A stretch of 64,000 nt of DNA from Proteles cristata cristata (taxonomy: Eukaryota; Chordata; Mammalia; Carnivora; Hyaenidae). The stretch spans positions 558,001-622,000 of the forward strand of contig JAESUZ010004903.1 of NCBI GenBank assembly GCA_017311185.1, given 5' to 3'. This document shows positions 32,491-42,319 of this stretch, piece after piece. The first letter of the stretch is position 1; every line of letters starts with the position of its first letter. The position numbers and the translations under genes are program-made. The notes under the pieces were generated by a model. The model was not told the origin of the DNA, made no database searches, and saw nothing but the letters and a program-made list of their open reading frames with translations.

Positions 32491-34724
32491 GGTAGACTGG
32501 CTGAAGAATCAGAATCAAGTTTTTACCTCCTGACACCTGGCTTAAATGCACAAAAATGACACCATACCCATGCCACAAGAGAAGGGACTCGGCCTGTGTC
32601 TGGAAGTAAGCTTACCGGTGCTGAAGCTTCTATAAGGCATCCAGGGTCCAGGAGAAAGGCTCTTACTACTCAGACATTACAAAGCCTTCTAATGGGCAGA
32701 ACATGACCAATAAGACATGAGAAGATCTGGTCCCCAGACTCCTGTGGGGCCTCTAGTGAGGGGCCGGTCTGCATACAGACCACACGAGTGGGGAAGGGTC
32801 AGCGCTTGCAGAAGGGAAACAGAGTCACGAGAACCCTAGAGAGAGAGGGCACGCGCACCAGTGAGGGGCGGGAGCAGGTGTGTCGGGTGTCCCCGAGGGA
32901 GCTTTACAGATCAGTGAGGCACTGGCTGGGTTTGAGGACGCGGATGGCCCGGCCATGACTGAGGTGGGGAGGGTATCCCCGGCACATGTAGGGTTTCTAG
33001 ATAGGGACAACTCCTCAGCAGAAAACAGCAAGGCAGGGGAGACAGAGTTCTTTCACTGCTCGTGCTGGGTAATCGGGTGCTACACACAGCTCACCGAAAT
33101 GGAAAGAAGCCTTCAAAATGATCCTCAGTGTCTTTATCACGGCCACAGCCACACTATCTTCAAAGCTCACCTCTTCTGAGAAGCTTTCCCTGACTCCCTG
33201 CCATGGTGACCCTTCTGCAATGACCATGTATCTTGACGCAGCTGTGGAACATGCGGCCTGTAGTCCCAAGGCGCCATCCAGAGAACACCGTTCAAGCTCA
33301 AGTATGCACTGAATGGAAAGACTCAGGCCACTTCCAAAAGGCCAACTGCAGTGGGGGAAGAGATCTCATTGCTCTTTTTTTGTGTTATTATTATAAACAT
33401 CCCAAAGTGCAGTTCCACGGAGACTTGCTGAGCACCTATGGGGTCAGAGGACTCCAGCCCATCTCTCCTGAGTGGCCTCATCAGGAGGCTGAGAGCCTCC
33501 CAGGGCACCTGGGAGGTAGCAGAGGGGCCTGCCGCCCGCCCACCAATGGAGCAGGAGAACAGGCCACCTCCTACAATTGTGGCCTTCACAATTGTGAATT
33601 CAAATAACCCGGTTATATAACATGGCATTTGTGATGGCCCTTTGTTCTGGCCAGCCCTCTCTGCTTTTGTCCCCTGCGCTGTGCGGGACCCTGACCGCAC
33701 ACCCATGCAGGGACCACGTGGGGCTTTGCATTCCCCTTTTCCCCTCCGCTGAAACGGACCTTTGCACCCACCCATGTTTCCAGTTTCCTCCTCCGCAGCA
33801 TGCCATGACGTTGTCCAACGGGCTAAAATTAGACAAGAGGAGTCTAGGGGAAGAAAGGTAGCAGGAGGAGCTTGCCCGAGTGCTCTGCGAATACGTGGGG
33901 GATGGGGGGGAGATGGCAAGACAGACTCTAGTCACTGAGTGCGGATGGAACCCTCTCTACTTCCTTGTACGGCCGACTTTATGATGTCAGCTCATGCCTC
34001 GCTCTAATTAAAACATCCAGTTGCCACTGTGTGCCAGGATGCTGCTTCGCCTTGAATATTTGTCTTCCATTTTTAGCGACAAACTGTTTTCTCTTACATA
34101 GTTCTCTGAAAACACACAGAATAAAATAAGAAAAAATAAAAAACAGGCCACAGACATATTGGCTCAAGTTATGTGTCTTTTAGAAAGACTGAAAAGAAAG
34201 GGGCAATGTACACTCACTGAAAACAGAAGCATGTTCAGAGATGTCTACCTTTGGCTCCTTGGCAAGGCCTGAAATGAACAGATGCAGGGAGCAAGGCTGT
34301 TGTTAAGTCTCGCTTTGCCTACCTGGAGCTGCTGGCTCAACGGTTTTGATGGAACAGATCATCTTGTTCATCAGTGGGTCCTCGTGAGCAGTCCGCTCCC
34401 AGTCGACGACGTGGATGACTGAACTGGCACTGGCTCGGATGCCTGCAGAAGCCTCCCAGCTGAGCCACGTGGCCTTCCCAGTTTCCAAGTGGCACCTGCG
34501 GTTGGGTTGTCCAACCACTTCCTTCGGGATCCGGTCCTGCCCTGCAGGATCTATGGTGGGAGTCACCCAGCGGCTTCTCAGAGCCAGGGGCGCAGGTTGA
34601 CCTGACCTTGTACACAATGTGGTCTGAGCGGCAAAATGTGAGAGCTAGGTTCATGGCGAAGTCTTAGCTCCTTCCTGCTGAAGCTCATTCCCTCGGTAAC
34701 CCACTCGGGTAAAGATTCCTTGTA
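32491..34724. other. unassigned 2.2 kb, moderately GC-rich
   Basis: Few repeats are recognised apart from an L2-like scrap at about 33160-33210 (ctgagaagctttccctgact). It contains an unrecognised 198-codon minus-strand frame (33323-33919) and two overlapping minus-strand frames at 34303-34654. There is no promoter, start context or domain to support a gene. Confidence 0.4.
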
Positions 34725-34930
34725 TAGGGGATGCTTAGTGAGTGATTACTGCATGCTGGGCAGTGAATTCAATGCTTTACAGGTGTTCTAGCACTTAATT
34801 CTCCCCACAGCCATATTATTATCACAATTTTATGGATAAACACAGTGCAGCCTAGAGAGGTTGACTGGCAAACTCAAGGCCAAACAACTATCAAGGGAGG
34901 AAGTAAGATGTTGAATCTGGGAAGCCTGAT
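34725..34930 (-). repeat. MIR SINE
   Basis: 'gtgattactgcatgctgggc', 'gcacttaattctccccacag' and a cacagtgcagcctagagagg core reproduce an inverted MIR. Confidence 0.75.
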
Positions 34931-35129
34931 GACAGGGGCCAATAGTCAAAAGGAGAAATACCTATGCCCCATCCAGTCTTTCCTTTAGGAAACCTATTTT
35001 GGTCACTTTTATGTTTACTTGTTTGATGGAAAAGTTAAACAATGTCCTTTGTTTTCACAGTGAGAAAAAAGTGGCAGAGCAAAACCCCAACAGTGCGATG
35101 AACTGTAATGTCTTCCTGGATAGAGATCC

Positions 35130-35740
35130 TATTAGTCTTTTATTGCACTGTAACAAATTATCACAAACTTCGTGGCTTACAATGCCACCCACTATTACCT
35201 GACAGTCTCCACAGGTCAGAAGTCCAGATGGGATTGGCAGGGCTCTCTGCCTAGGGCCTCACAAGACCAGAGCCAAGGTATGAGCCAGGCAGGACTCTAT
35301 CATGAGGTTCTAGGAAGGAATCTGCTTCCAAACTTATTCAGGTTGTGGGCAAAATCCAGTCCCTTACTGTTGCAGGACCAAGGTGTTAGATTCCTTCTCG
35401 GCTGCCGGTGGGGTCACGCTCTGCTTCTCAAGGCTCCTCTGGGGTCCTCATCACACGGCCTCTTTCATCTTCAATGCCAGCAATGGCCCATCAGGTCCTT
35501 TTGGTGCTTTCCATCTCTCTGACTTCCTTCTGCCACCAGCCAAAGAAAACTCTCTGCTTGTTAAGGGCTCGCCTGATGGGGTCAGGCCCAACTGGATAAT
35601 TTCTGTATGTTATGGGGACTTGGGATTTTACTTACATCTGCAAAACCCCTTCACAGAACTGAACCTAGATTCTCATTAGACTCAATAATCAGGGGATAGG
35701 AATCATGGTGGGGGACATCTTTAGAATTTTGCTTACTGCA
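35130..35740 (-). mobile_element. MaLR-like LTR, about 600 bp
   Basis: From the left: attagtcttttattgcactg, taacaaattatcacaaactt, 'cacaggtcagaagtccagat', and near the right 'ggggacatctttagaatttt' with a gcttactgca end. This is the inverted old LTR wording (ctgtaacaaattaccacaaa ... gccatcttagaattctgcct). Confidence 0.65.
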
Positions 35741-35904
35741 AAGATAAAATTGGGCACTGGAGGATGGGCATTTGAGCTGTGGGTGGAGAGGAGTTCGGGA
35801 GGGGCTGTTCCTTTGATGGGCCTTTCCTCTTCATTCCCTTATTGTCTCCAGCCTAAGCTTCCAGCATATGCTTTAACATCAACAGATGGATTTCTTGTCT
35901 CTCT

Positions 35905-36075
35905 GCTGAGACTTGTTTTCCCCATTTGTGGAAAGGGGAAAGGGGTAAAATTACCCAAAACCTGTGAGGATTGAGATAACTAAATTGAGATAATGCTTGG
36001 AGAAGGTTTCACACAGTACCTGAAAGTAATAGATGTTCAATAAGCACTGGCTCTTAGCATTACTGATATTATCTG
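35905..36075 (+). repeat. MIR SINE, 3' part
   Basis: 'cctgtgaggattgagataac', cagtacctgaaagtaatag and atgttcaataagcactgg follow the MIR 3' end. Confidence 0.65.
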
Positions 36076-36191
36076 TGATTAACTATATAATTAGATGCAA
36101 TGCTGTTCATGCTAATAAAAATGTAAACGGGTGATTTTAAGAGGAGGTGATACTTAAGATCCCTTCTAAAGACAATTTAGAAAGTGCTTTT

Positions 36192-36460
36192 AGAAAGTGT
36201 AGGGTGTGGGGCGCCTGGGTGGCTTAGTCAGTTAAGCGTCCGACTTTCGCTTAGGTCATGATCTCGCGGTTCGTGGGTTCGAGCCCCGCGTCGGGCTCTG
36301 TGCTGACTGCCAGCTCAGAGCCTGGAGCCTGTTTCAGTCTGTGACTCCCTCTCTCTCTGACCCTCCCCTGCTCACGCTGTCTCTCTCTCTCTCCTGGAAA
36401 TAAATAAAACATTAAAAAAAAAAAAAAAACATCGAAAAAAAAAAAGAAAGTGTAGGGTGT
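36192..36460 (+). mobile_element. young CAN SINE, perfect 16-bp duplication
   Basis: The copy is close to consensus: gggcgcctgggtggcttagt head, intact A-box-like tggcttagtcag and B-box ggttcgagcccc, (TC)n body, then an A-rich tail with an aaacatcgaaaa interruption. The duplication agaaagtgtagggtgt is exact at 36192-36207 and 36445-36460. Confidence 0.98.
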
Positions 36461-36587
36461 TTGTTTTCAGTCTCGATTGCCCAGCTACATGCATTTATTC
36501 TATTGTTTGCCCCAACTGTGCATTTCTCAAGGAGAAAATGTGCCCTACCCAGCGTGCTCTGAAGTCCTCCGAGAAGCTACATCCTAG

Positions 36588-36812
36588 CAATAATAATGAC
36601 AAAGACAGTAGCCAGTGTGCTTAGGACTTGATCTGTGCCAAGTACTCGACTGCACACTTTACATATGTTGACTCTTAATCTTCGCTACAACCTTGTGAAA
36701 CATACCCGTACTGTTCCCCTTGTGCAGAAGGAGACACCGAGGCTGGGTGAGATCTCACAGCTAGGAAGATGCAGGTGTGAGCACACCCAAGAGGTCTGGC
36801 CCAACTTTGAGT
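36588..36812 (-). repeat. MIR SINE
   Basis: 'ctgtgccaagtactcgactg', ttcgctacaaccttgtgaaa, 'agaaggagacaccgaggctg' and cacagctaggaag give a clear inverted MIR. Confidence 0.8.
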
Positions 36813-36980
36813 ATTTCTCTCCCCCGTTTTCCTCCCCTGCTCTGGTTTACCATTCACTTGTCTTCAATGTGCAGAGTTTCTTTGCTCATCTCTTGCACAC
36901 ACGGCCTGCCCAGTGCCTGGATCACCAGCTCCCAATTTCCACTTCCTCTTCTATTTGCCTTGCTCTCATGCTTTATACAT

Positions 36981-37112
36981 CTTCTCAAATTTTAATGTGC
37001 GCACAAGTGGCCTAGCTTCAAATGAACTGAGGAATTCTGAGGTGGAGCCTGATCCTTCATACTTCTAACAAGCGCCCAGGGACACTGCTCCATGGGCCAC
37101 ATTTTGAGTAGC
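36981..37112 (-). mobile_element. MER5A-type hAT fossil
   Basis: The inverted order ctcaaattttaatgtgcgca, 'cttctaacaagcgcccaggg' and ccacattttgagtagcaa matches MER5A. Confidence 0.7.
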
Positions 37113-37125
37113 AAGACTCAGGTGG

Positions 37126-37255
37126 ATCATGGGCTCCATGAGGGTAGAGATCATGGCCATTATTTCTGCAGCTCTGGGGTCTGACAGTCTGCTAGTGAGC
37201 TCCACATGCTATCCATAAATAAGTACAGAGTGAATGGATGAAGGAATGAATAACG
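37126..37255 (+). repeat. L2 LINE 3' end
   Basis: 'catgggctccatgagggtag' followed by agatcatggcc and an agtgaatggatgaaggaatg tail. Confidence 0.65.
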
Positions 37256-37384
37256 GTATCTCTTTCCTCTAATTGGACCTTCTCTGTGGTCAATTTTAAG
37301 TGACTTATTAACTCCATCCTTGAAATCAGAGAGGCCTCCATTCAAACCACATTTCAAAACCTAAGATGTATATAGCATTAAACA

Positions 37385-37475
37385 AGTTAACAGCTCTGGG
37401 TTCCAATTTTTTCTTCTATAAGATGGGCATAATATCACAGAACCTTGCCCATTTTGACTTTGAATAAATGATGGA
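37385..37475 (+). repeat. MIR fragment
   Basis: 'ttcttctataagatgggcat' with aatatcacagaacc is the MIR tctgtaaaatggggataat region. The head is absent. Confidence 0.5.
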
Positions 37476-37513
37476 AAATGAGATCCCTCAACTCTGATCC
37501 CACGCTTGGGTTC

Positions 37514-37769
37514 AATAATATCTCCACTGAGGGGTACCTGGGTGGCTTAGTCGGTTAAGCATCCGACTTTCGCCTAGGTCATAATCTCACAGTTCGTGGT
37601 GTTTGAGCCCCACGTCAGGCTCAGTGCTGACTGCCAACTCAGAGCCTGGAGCCTATTTCAGAGTCTGTATTTTCCTCTTTCTCTGACCCTCCCCTGCTCA
37701 CACTGTCTCTCTCTCTCTCTCTCCTAGAAATAAATAAAAATATAAAAAAAAAATAATATCTCCACTGAG
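37514..37769 (+). mobile_element. young CAN SINE, perfect 18-bp duplication
   Basis: Same subfamily as the 36.2 kb copy: ggcttagtcggttaagcatc, actttcgcctagg, 'gctgactgccaactcagagc', and a ctcctagaaataaataaaa tail. aataatatctccactgag is exact at 37514-37531 and 37752-37769. Confidence 0.98.
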
Positions 37770-38354
37770 ACTAGAGTAGCCACTGGAGTTTCATCAGCTG
37801 TTGGCACTGGTCCAATGGGTGGGGGCATTCCTGTTACCTCATCAGTCCATTTGCAGTTGACCCACTCACCATCCATATAGTAAGGCTTTGTGCCAAAGAG
37901 GGTAGCAGGAATGAGACGGGGAAGGATCTAAGGTGAGTGCGAATAGGCACTGAAGGCTCTGAGTATCGCTTAGTAGGTCGGGGTTCAACTGAGGTCAGCT
38001 TTCCCGCGGGCATCAAGGTAAACAACGGAGGCCAAGAACATCACTTTCAACGATGGCCTGCACTGGCTGACTGAGTCTTCTCTTCCAGCCATCACATTCT
38101 TCCACCTCTAAGCCTACCGGGAATTTCTCCTAGGAAGCTAATTTTGGCTTTAGCACAAACATACTACACACAAAATGAGTAGCATGAACCACTGGATCTC
38201 CAAGTCCAAGGTAAACTTTTCAGTACAGCCCTTCATTGAGGATCCCTTCTGAGAAATGACATCATGTGTAAGCTTTGCTGACATATCTGTTAAGCATCTT
38301 AATTTCTCTAATTCCCACGTCTCCTTTGAAAGATTTTTTTTTCTTTGGAAAGTT
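37770..38354. other. unassigned
   Basis: No recognised element. A small CpG-bearing stretch is seen near 37980-38010. Confidence 0.4.
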
Positions 38355-38386
38355 CTTTTCTTTCTTCCTTTCTTCCTTCCTTACTT

Positions 38387-38431
<45 letters not shown>

Positions 38432-38553
38432 GCCTCCCTCCCTCCCTCTCTTTATCTCTCTCTCTTCCTTCCTTCCTCCAACCCTTTCTCTTTCTTTCTC
38501 TCTTTCCTTCTTCCTTTCTTCCTTTCCTCCTTCCTTTCTTTTCTTTCTTTCTT

Positions 38554-38611
<58 letters not shown>

Positions 38612-38632
38612 CTCTCTCTCTCTCACTGGATT
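38355..38632. repeat. polypyrimidine (TC)n/(TTCC)n tract
   Basis: About 280 bases of almost pure C/T on the + strand, with perfect (CT)n blocks at about 38390-38412 and 38560-38606. The Leu/Ser- and Arg/Glu-rich frames of up to 153 codons on both strands are artefacts of it. Confidence 0.98.
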
Positions 38633-38639
38633 TTCTAAA

Positions 38640-39390
38640 GAACAGAATGAAACAAGGAAAAGAAATTCTCCTTTCCAGACAAAAATCTGAGATGCCTACC
38701 ACTATAGATGGTGTGACTTACAGAAAGTTTTTATAGCCTTCTCTTTAAAAATAAAATGTATTTGAGTTTTCCCCATATGGAGAAAAAATAAAGAGGAAAA
38801 ATAGCTCAAAATATAGCTAAGATATTAACCGAGAAGGCCATTCAAGCACAGGAAAGTATTAAAATGATCACAGTTCACACAGGTTTAGGGCAGAGACACC
38901 CTGGCTCTGGTGGGTATAAAGTGGGAAGGAGCTGGGAGTCCCTGGATGTGACTTCTGCACACACTTCTACTCACCAAGAGTGAACAGCCAGTTAAAAATG
39001 ATGACTTTCAGCCAATGGTTGTCAACAATTTCCCCAACCACAGCCCCCTCCCCTTGCCCTGGTCAAGAACATGATGTTCTGGTGGCTTTGGTTTGGACTT
39101 CAGTGAAGTGTCCCCACCTCTGAATGCCTTTGTATCCATCTCTGGCAACCCACGGACTTTTCCTCATCCCCAGTGCACTCATTTGGGCCCTTTCATGATT
39201 CCTAACTAGTGGTTATTCAGTCATAATTGAGGCAGGAATCAGATCCTTGCCTTATAATCAGAGCCGGCCAGTTATCATGAGGCTCAGCAAGTTGATTCAA
39301 TGCCACAGGGAAAATATATCATTCTGGGGTTTGGTTTAGACATTTGTATTCCCTGATTTCTTTCTCCTTCCAACTTAGACCATTACCCAA
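38640..39390. other. unassigned
   Basis: No recognised element. 39190-39250 has ATTA-type words (ggttattcagtcataattga). Confidence 0.35.
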
Positions 39391-39394
39391 AACT

Positions 39395-39560
39395 CTGCAG
39401 GGCTCTGAGGTAAAGCAGACCTATATTTGAACCCAGCATCTACCAGTATTAGACTGGAGAGCCTTGGGCAAGTTTCCTGAGATCTGAATGTTATTGTATG
39501 AGTAACAAAAGGGGTGATTGAAAATATCAGCATCCCAGCGTTGTAAGAAATAAGTGAAAC
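39395..39560 (+). repeat. MIR SINE cut by a CAN SINE
   Basis: 'gacctatatttgaacccagc', then agccttgggcaagtttcctg and a truncated 3' part. The MIR-like sequence ends at the neighbouring SINE's target site. Confidence 0.6.
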
Positions 39561-39820
39561 AGGGGCACCTGGGTGGCTTAGTCAGTTAAGTGTCCAACTT
39601 TCACTCAGGTCATGATCTCGCGGTTCGTGGGTTCGAGCCCCGCATCGGGCTCTGTGCTGACTGCCAGCTCGGAGCCTGGAGCCTATTTCAGAGTCTGTGT
39701 CTCCCTCTCTCTGACCCTCCCCTGCTCAGGCTGTCTCTCTCTCCCTCTCTCTCCCTCTCTCTCCTAGAAATAAATAAAAATAAAAATAAAAAAATGAAAA
39801 AAAAAGAAATAAGTGAAACA
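39545..39820 (+). mobile_element. young CAN SINE, perfect 17-bp duplication
   Basis: Third member of the ggcttagt subfamily, with 'gttcgtgggttcgagccccg' B box and tail aaaaataaaaataaaaaaat. aagaaataagtgaaaca is exact at 39545-39561 and 39804-39820. Confidence 0.98.
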
Positions 39821-40224
39821 AGGTCCTGTTATCTACCTGGAAAAGTATAAAACTTCTTGGTAGGTAAGTGGCCATTATTAGTTGTTTGAGAGTCTGCTTG
39901 CTGTTGTTATTTTAGTTATTTTTAGAAAGGGTAAGACATAATAGTAAGGAGTCCAAATTCAGTGTGTTTCATTTATCCACAGAATAAGTCACTCTGACCA
40001 CACATCATATATATTCAAATCAGAGTATTTGGAGAACAGAAAGCAAGCATACTTTTTGCACTTCAGAAACAGTGGCCATAGTCAGGGCTGAATCAGTGTG
40101 ATTGTGGCCAAGAGAGATGGTCCTCCTGGGCCCCCCAGGCATGCAGCTGCCCCTATGCTCCCATGTTTCAACACACGTGGCTCCACAGAGAGGCCACATG
40201 TAGATGCATGTTTGGCTTTGTTCA
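39821..40224. other. unassigned
   Basis: Nothing is recognised. Confidence 0.4.
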
Positions 40225-40425
40225 TTCCCTCAGATCATCATGCCCATTGCCAGCCTCAGGATCTTTGCGCATGCCATTTCTTTCACTTAACATCCTCTTC
40301 CTTCACTCAACAGATATTTGTTCAGTGCCCACTACATGTCAGGCACTTTTGTAGGGGATACATTGGTGACCAAGACTGTGACCTCATCAGGCTTATGTTT
40401 TATGCATATGTGAAGGTAGGGGTAA
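40225..40425. repeat. two L2 scraps in opposite orientation
   Basis: 'cctcaggatctttgcgcatg' (about 40255) is L2 + strand wording. 'acagatatttgttcagtgcc' with ctacatgtcaggcacttttg (about 40308 onward) is the inverted L2 tail. Confidence 0.55.
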
Positions 40426-40649
40426 TTGTGGGAAGGCTGAAGCAAATAATCCAATCCAGGGATAATCTGAGAGTGATGAGTATTACTTAAATAAGTAAAC
40501 ACAGTCATGGGAGAGAACGTGACTGGACACAAAGGTCAAAAAAACCCTCTTTGAGGAATATATTTGGGATTAAGGAAATATTTTGCACTGAGATATAAGT
40601 GGTGCAGATCATGTGACTATTTCCGGGGAAGCATTCCGGAGTGAATAGC

Positions 40650-41188
40650 AAGAGCAAAAGCCACATGGAGTAACTTGTTCCTAAGATGACTGCCTATGAG
40701 TTCTTCACTCCCTGCATGTCTGGGACTCATTTCTCCCTTGTTCTTGAATCTGAGCTGGCTTTGGCAACTCACTTGGTAGTTTGAACGGGACAGAAGTGAC
40801 ATTCTGGGATTGCCGAGGCTAGGTCATTAGATACCTTGCTGGTTCCACTTGGGCCTGCTGGAGCACATTCATGGGGCACTCCCCCTCATATCCTGGTTGC
40901 CAGGGTGTCAGAAACCCAGGCTACACAGAGATGCCACATGCAGATGCGCCATTCTCCCGACCCAGCTGAGCTCCTAGCCCACCACCAGTGTCAACCATCA
41001 CTTACGTGAGGGAGGCATCTTGGGTGTCCAATCTTATGGACTCTCCGTCAACAGCTGATTGCAACAATAAGCAAAAGTTACCCAGCTGATCCCAGTCAAT
41101 CACATAAGTAGGAGAGGTGACTGTCAAGTGTTGTTAAACATCACCAAGTTTGGGGGCGATCTGCTATGCAGCAGGAGATAACCAGAAC
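40650..41188 (+). mobile_element. MaLR-like LTR
   Basis: The order 'gaatctgagctggctttggc', 'agaagtgacattctgggatt', gggcctgctggagcacattc, 'gacccagctgagctcctagc' and a closing gcagcaggagataaccagaa is that of an old MaLR LTR with a degraded poly-A signal zone. Confidence 0.6.
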
Positions 41189-41194
41189 ATTCTC

Positions 41195-41565
41195 TGACTC
41201 AGAGCACTCTCTGACTCTTCTCTCTTCACCTCCAGCCCATTTAGCCTTGTTCATTCTTTCTTATTCTTTAACTCAAACACTAATTCCACAGAGGAGCCTT
41301 CCTACAACCCTTACCCCAGATTCTCAGGCATCTCCCTGTATATCCTCATAAGAAATTGTATTTTACCTTCATAGCACTTACAATAATTTATAATGTGTAT
41401 TTGAGTTTATGATTATTTATAATTGCTCTCCTCCATGTTCAGTGATGATTCTCTATGTATTTTGCTCACCATAATATCCCCAACATTTAGCATAGAGCTT
41501 GGCACCTAGTAGGTCATCAATAAATATTTGTTGAATAAAATAATAAAAGAATAATGGAATGAATG
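41195..41565 (+). repeat. L2 LINE 3' region
   Basis: 'ccacagaggagccttcctac', ttcatagcacttacaataat, then 'agcttggcacctagtaggtc' and atcaataaatatttgttgaa. This is one of the clearest L2 tails in the window. Confidence 0.85.
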
Positions 41566-41569
41566 GGTT

Positions 41570-42055
41570 GGCTCCAGAAGAAAACAATATCTGGCTGTCA
41601 AAGTTAGCATACTTAATAATAGATATTGTCCCCAAACACTAATTCATGTCTGGTGGCCATATCTGGCTAGACTTTTTATCAAAGAAAGTTTGTGAGTTAA
41701 AATATCAAGTGTCCAGGACACGTGGAGCCCCAGAAGAATTGGTTAAAGGATGGTTCTGTGGCCTTCCAGAGGACGAGGAGTCTCTAAGTGGGCATAGACC
41801 CTATGGGATAATAGTGGGATCCTTGGATCCTTCTAGTTCTCAGCTACCCCCAGGACAGTCAGCTGTCTGACGCTCCTTTAACACCTCTAGCATCCCACAC
41901 CAAAGGCATAAACAGAATGCACTCAAAGATGCCTCCAGAGCCTCTAGAACACGGCCCACAAAACTCCTCCTTGCTTACCTGCCTTCGATGTGAGAAGCCT
42001 GTTTTCCTGCTAACCGTCTTTATATATTAAAAATAGTTGTTATGTCTGACTTCCA
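41570..42055. other. unassigned
   Basis: Includes 41640-41870, which has a 74-codon frame without features. Confidence 0.4.
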
Positions 42056-42059
42056 GACA

Positions 42060-42265
42060 TTATGAACGTATTATTTCTTAGGTACTAGGCCGAGTGCTCT
42101 ACATGTATTATCTCATCTAATCCTCCCAGAAGCCTATGAGGAAAGCATCTCCCAATTACGGAGAGTAATCGTGCTTAGTAAACTAAGGCACAAAGAGGTT
42201 AAGACATTTGCCCAAAGCCATGGAGCTAACAAGAAGCAGAGCTGGGCCTCAAAACCAAAACAAAG
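42060..42265 (-). repeat. MIR SINE
   Basis: 'ctctacatgtattatctcat', ctaatcctcccagaagccta, 'aaagaggttaagacatttgc' and ccaaagccatggagctaac. Strong inverted MIR. Confidence 0.85.
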
Positions 42266-42291
42266 AATCAAAGCACATGCGCTCGCGTGTG

Positions 42292-42317
42292 TACACACAC
42301 ACACACACACACACACA
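42292..42317. repeat. (CA)n microsatellite
   Basis: About 13 AC units directly after a gcgctcgcgtgtgt stretch. Confidence 0.95.
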
Positions 42318-42319
42318 GG

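Noticed and set aside
36208..36300. tRNA-like A and B boxes at SINE heads
   Set aside because: These are SINE internal promoters, not tRNA genes. The anticodon arm and acceptor pairing are not preserved and a CT-rich body follows.
38256..38736. Frames up to 153 codons on both strands, Leu/Ser- and Arg/Glu-rich
   Set aside because: Polypyrimidine tract lacks stop codons in most frames, so long frames are expected.
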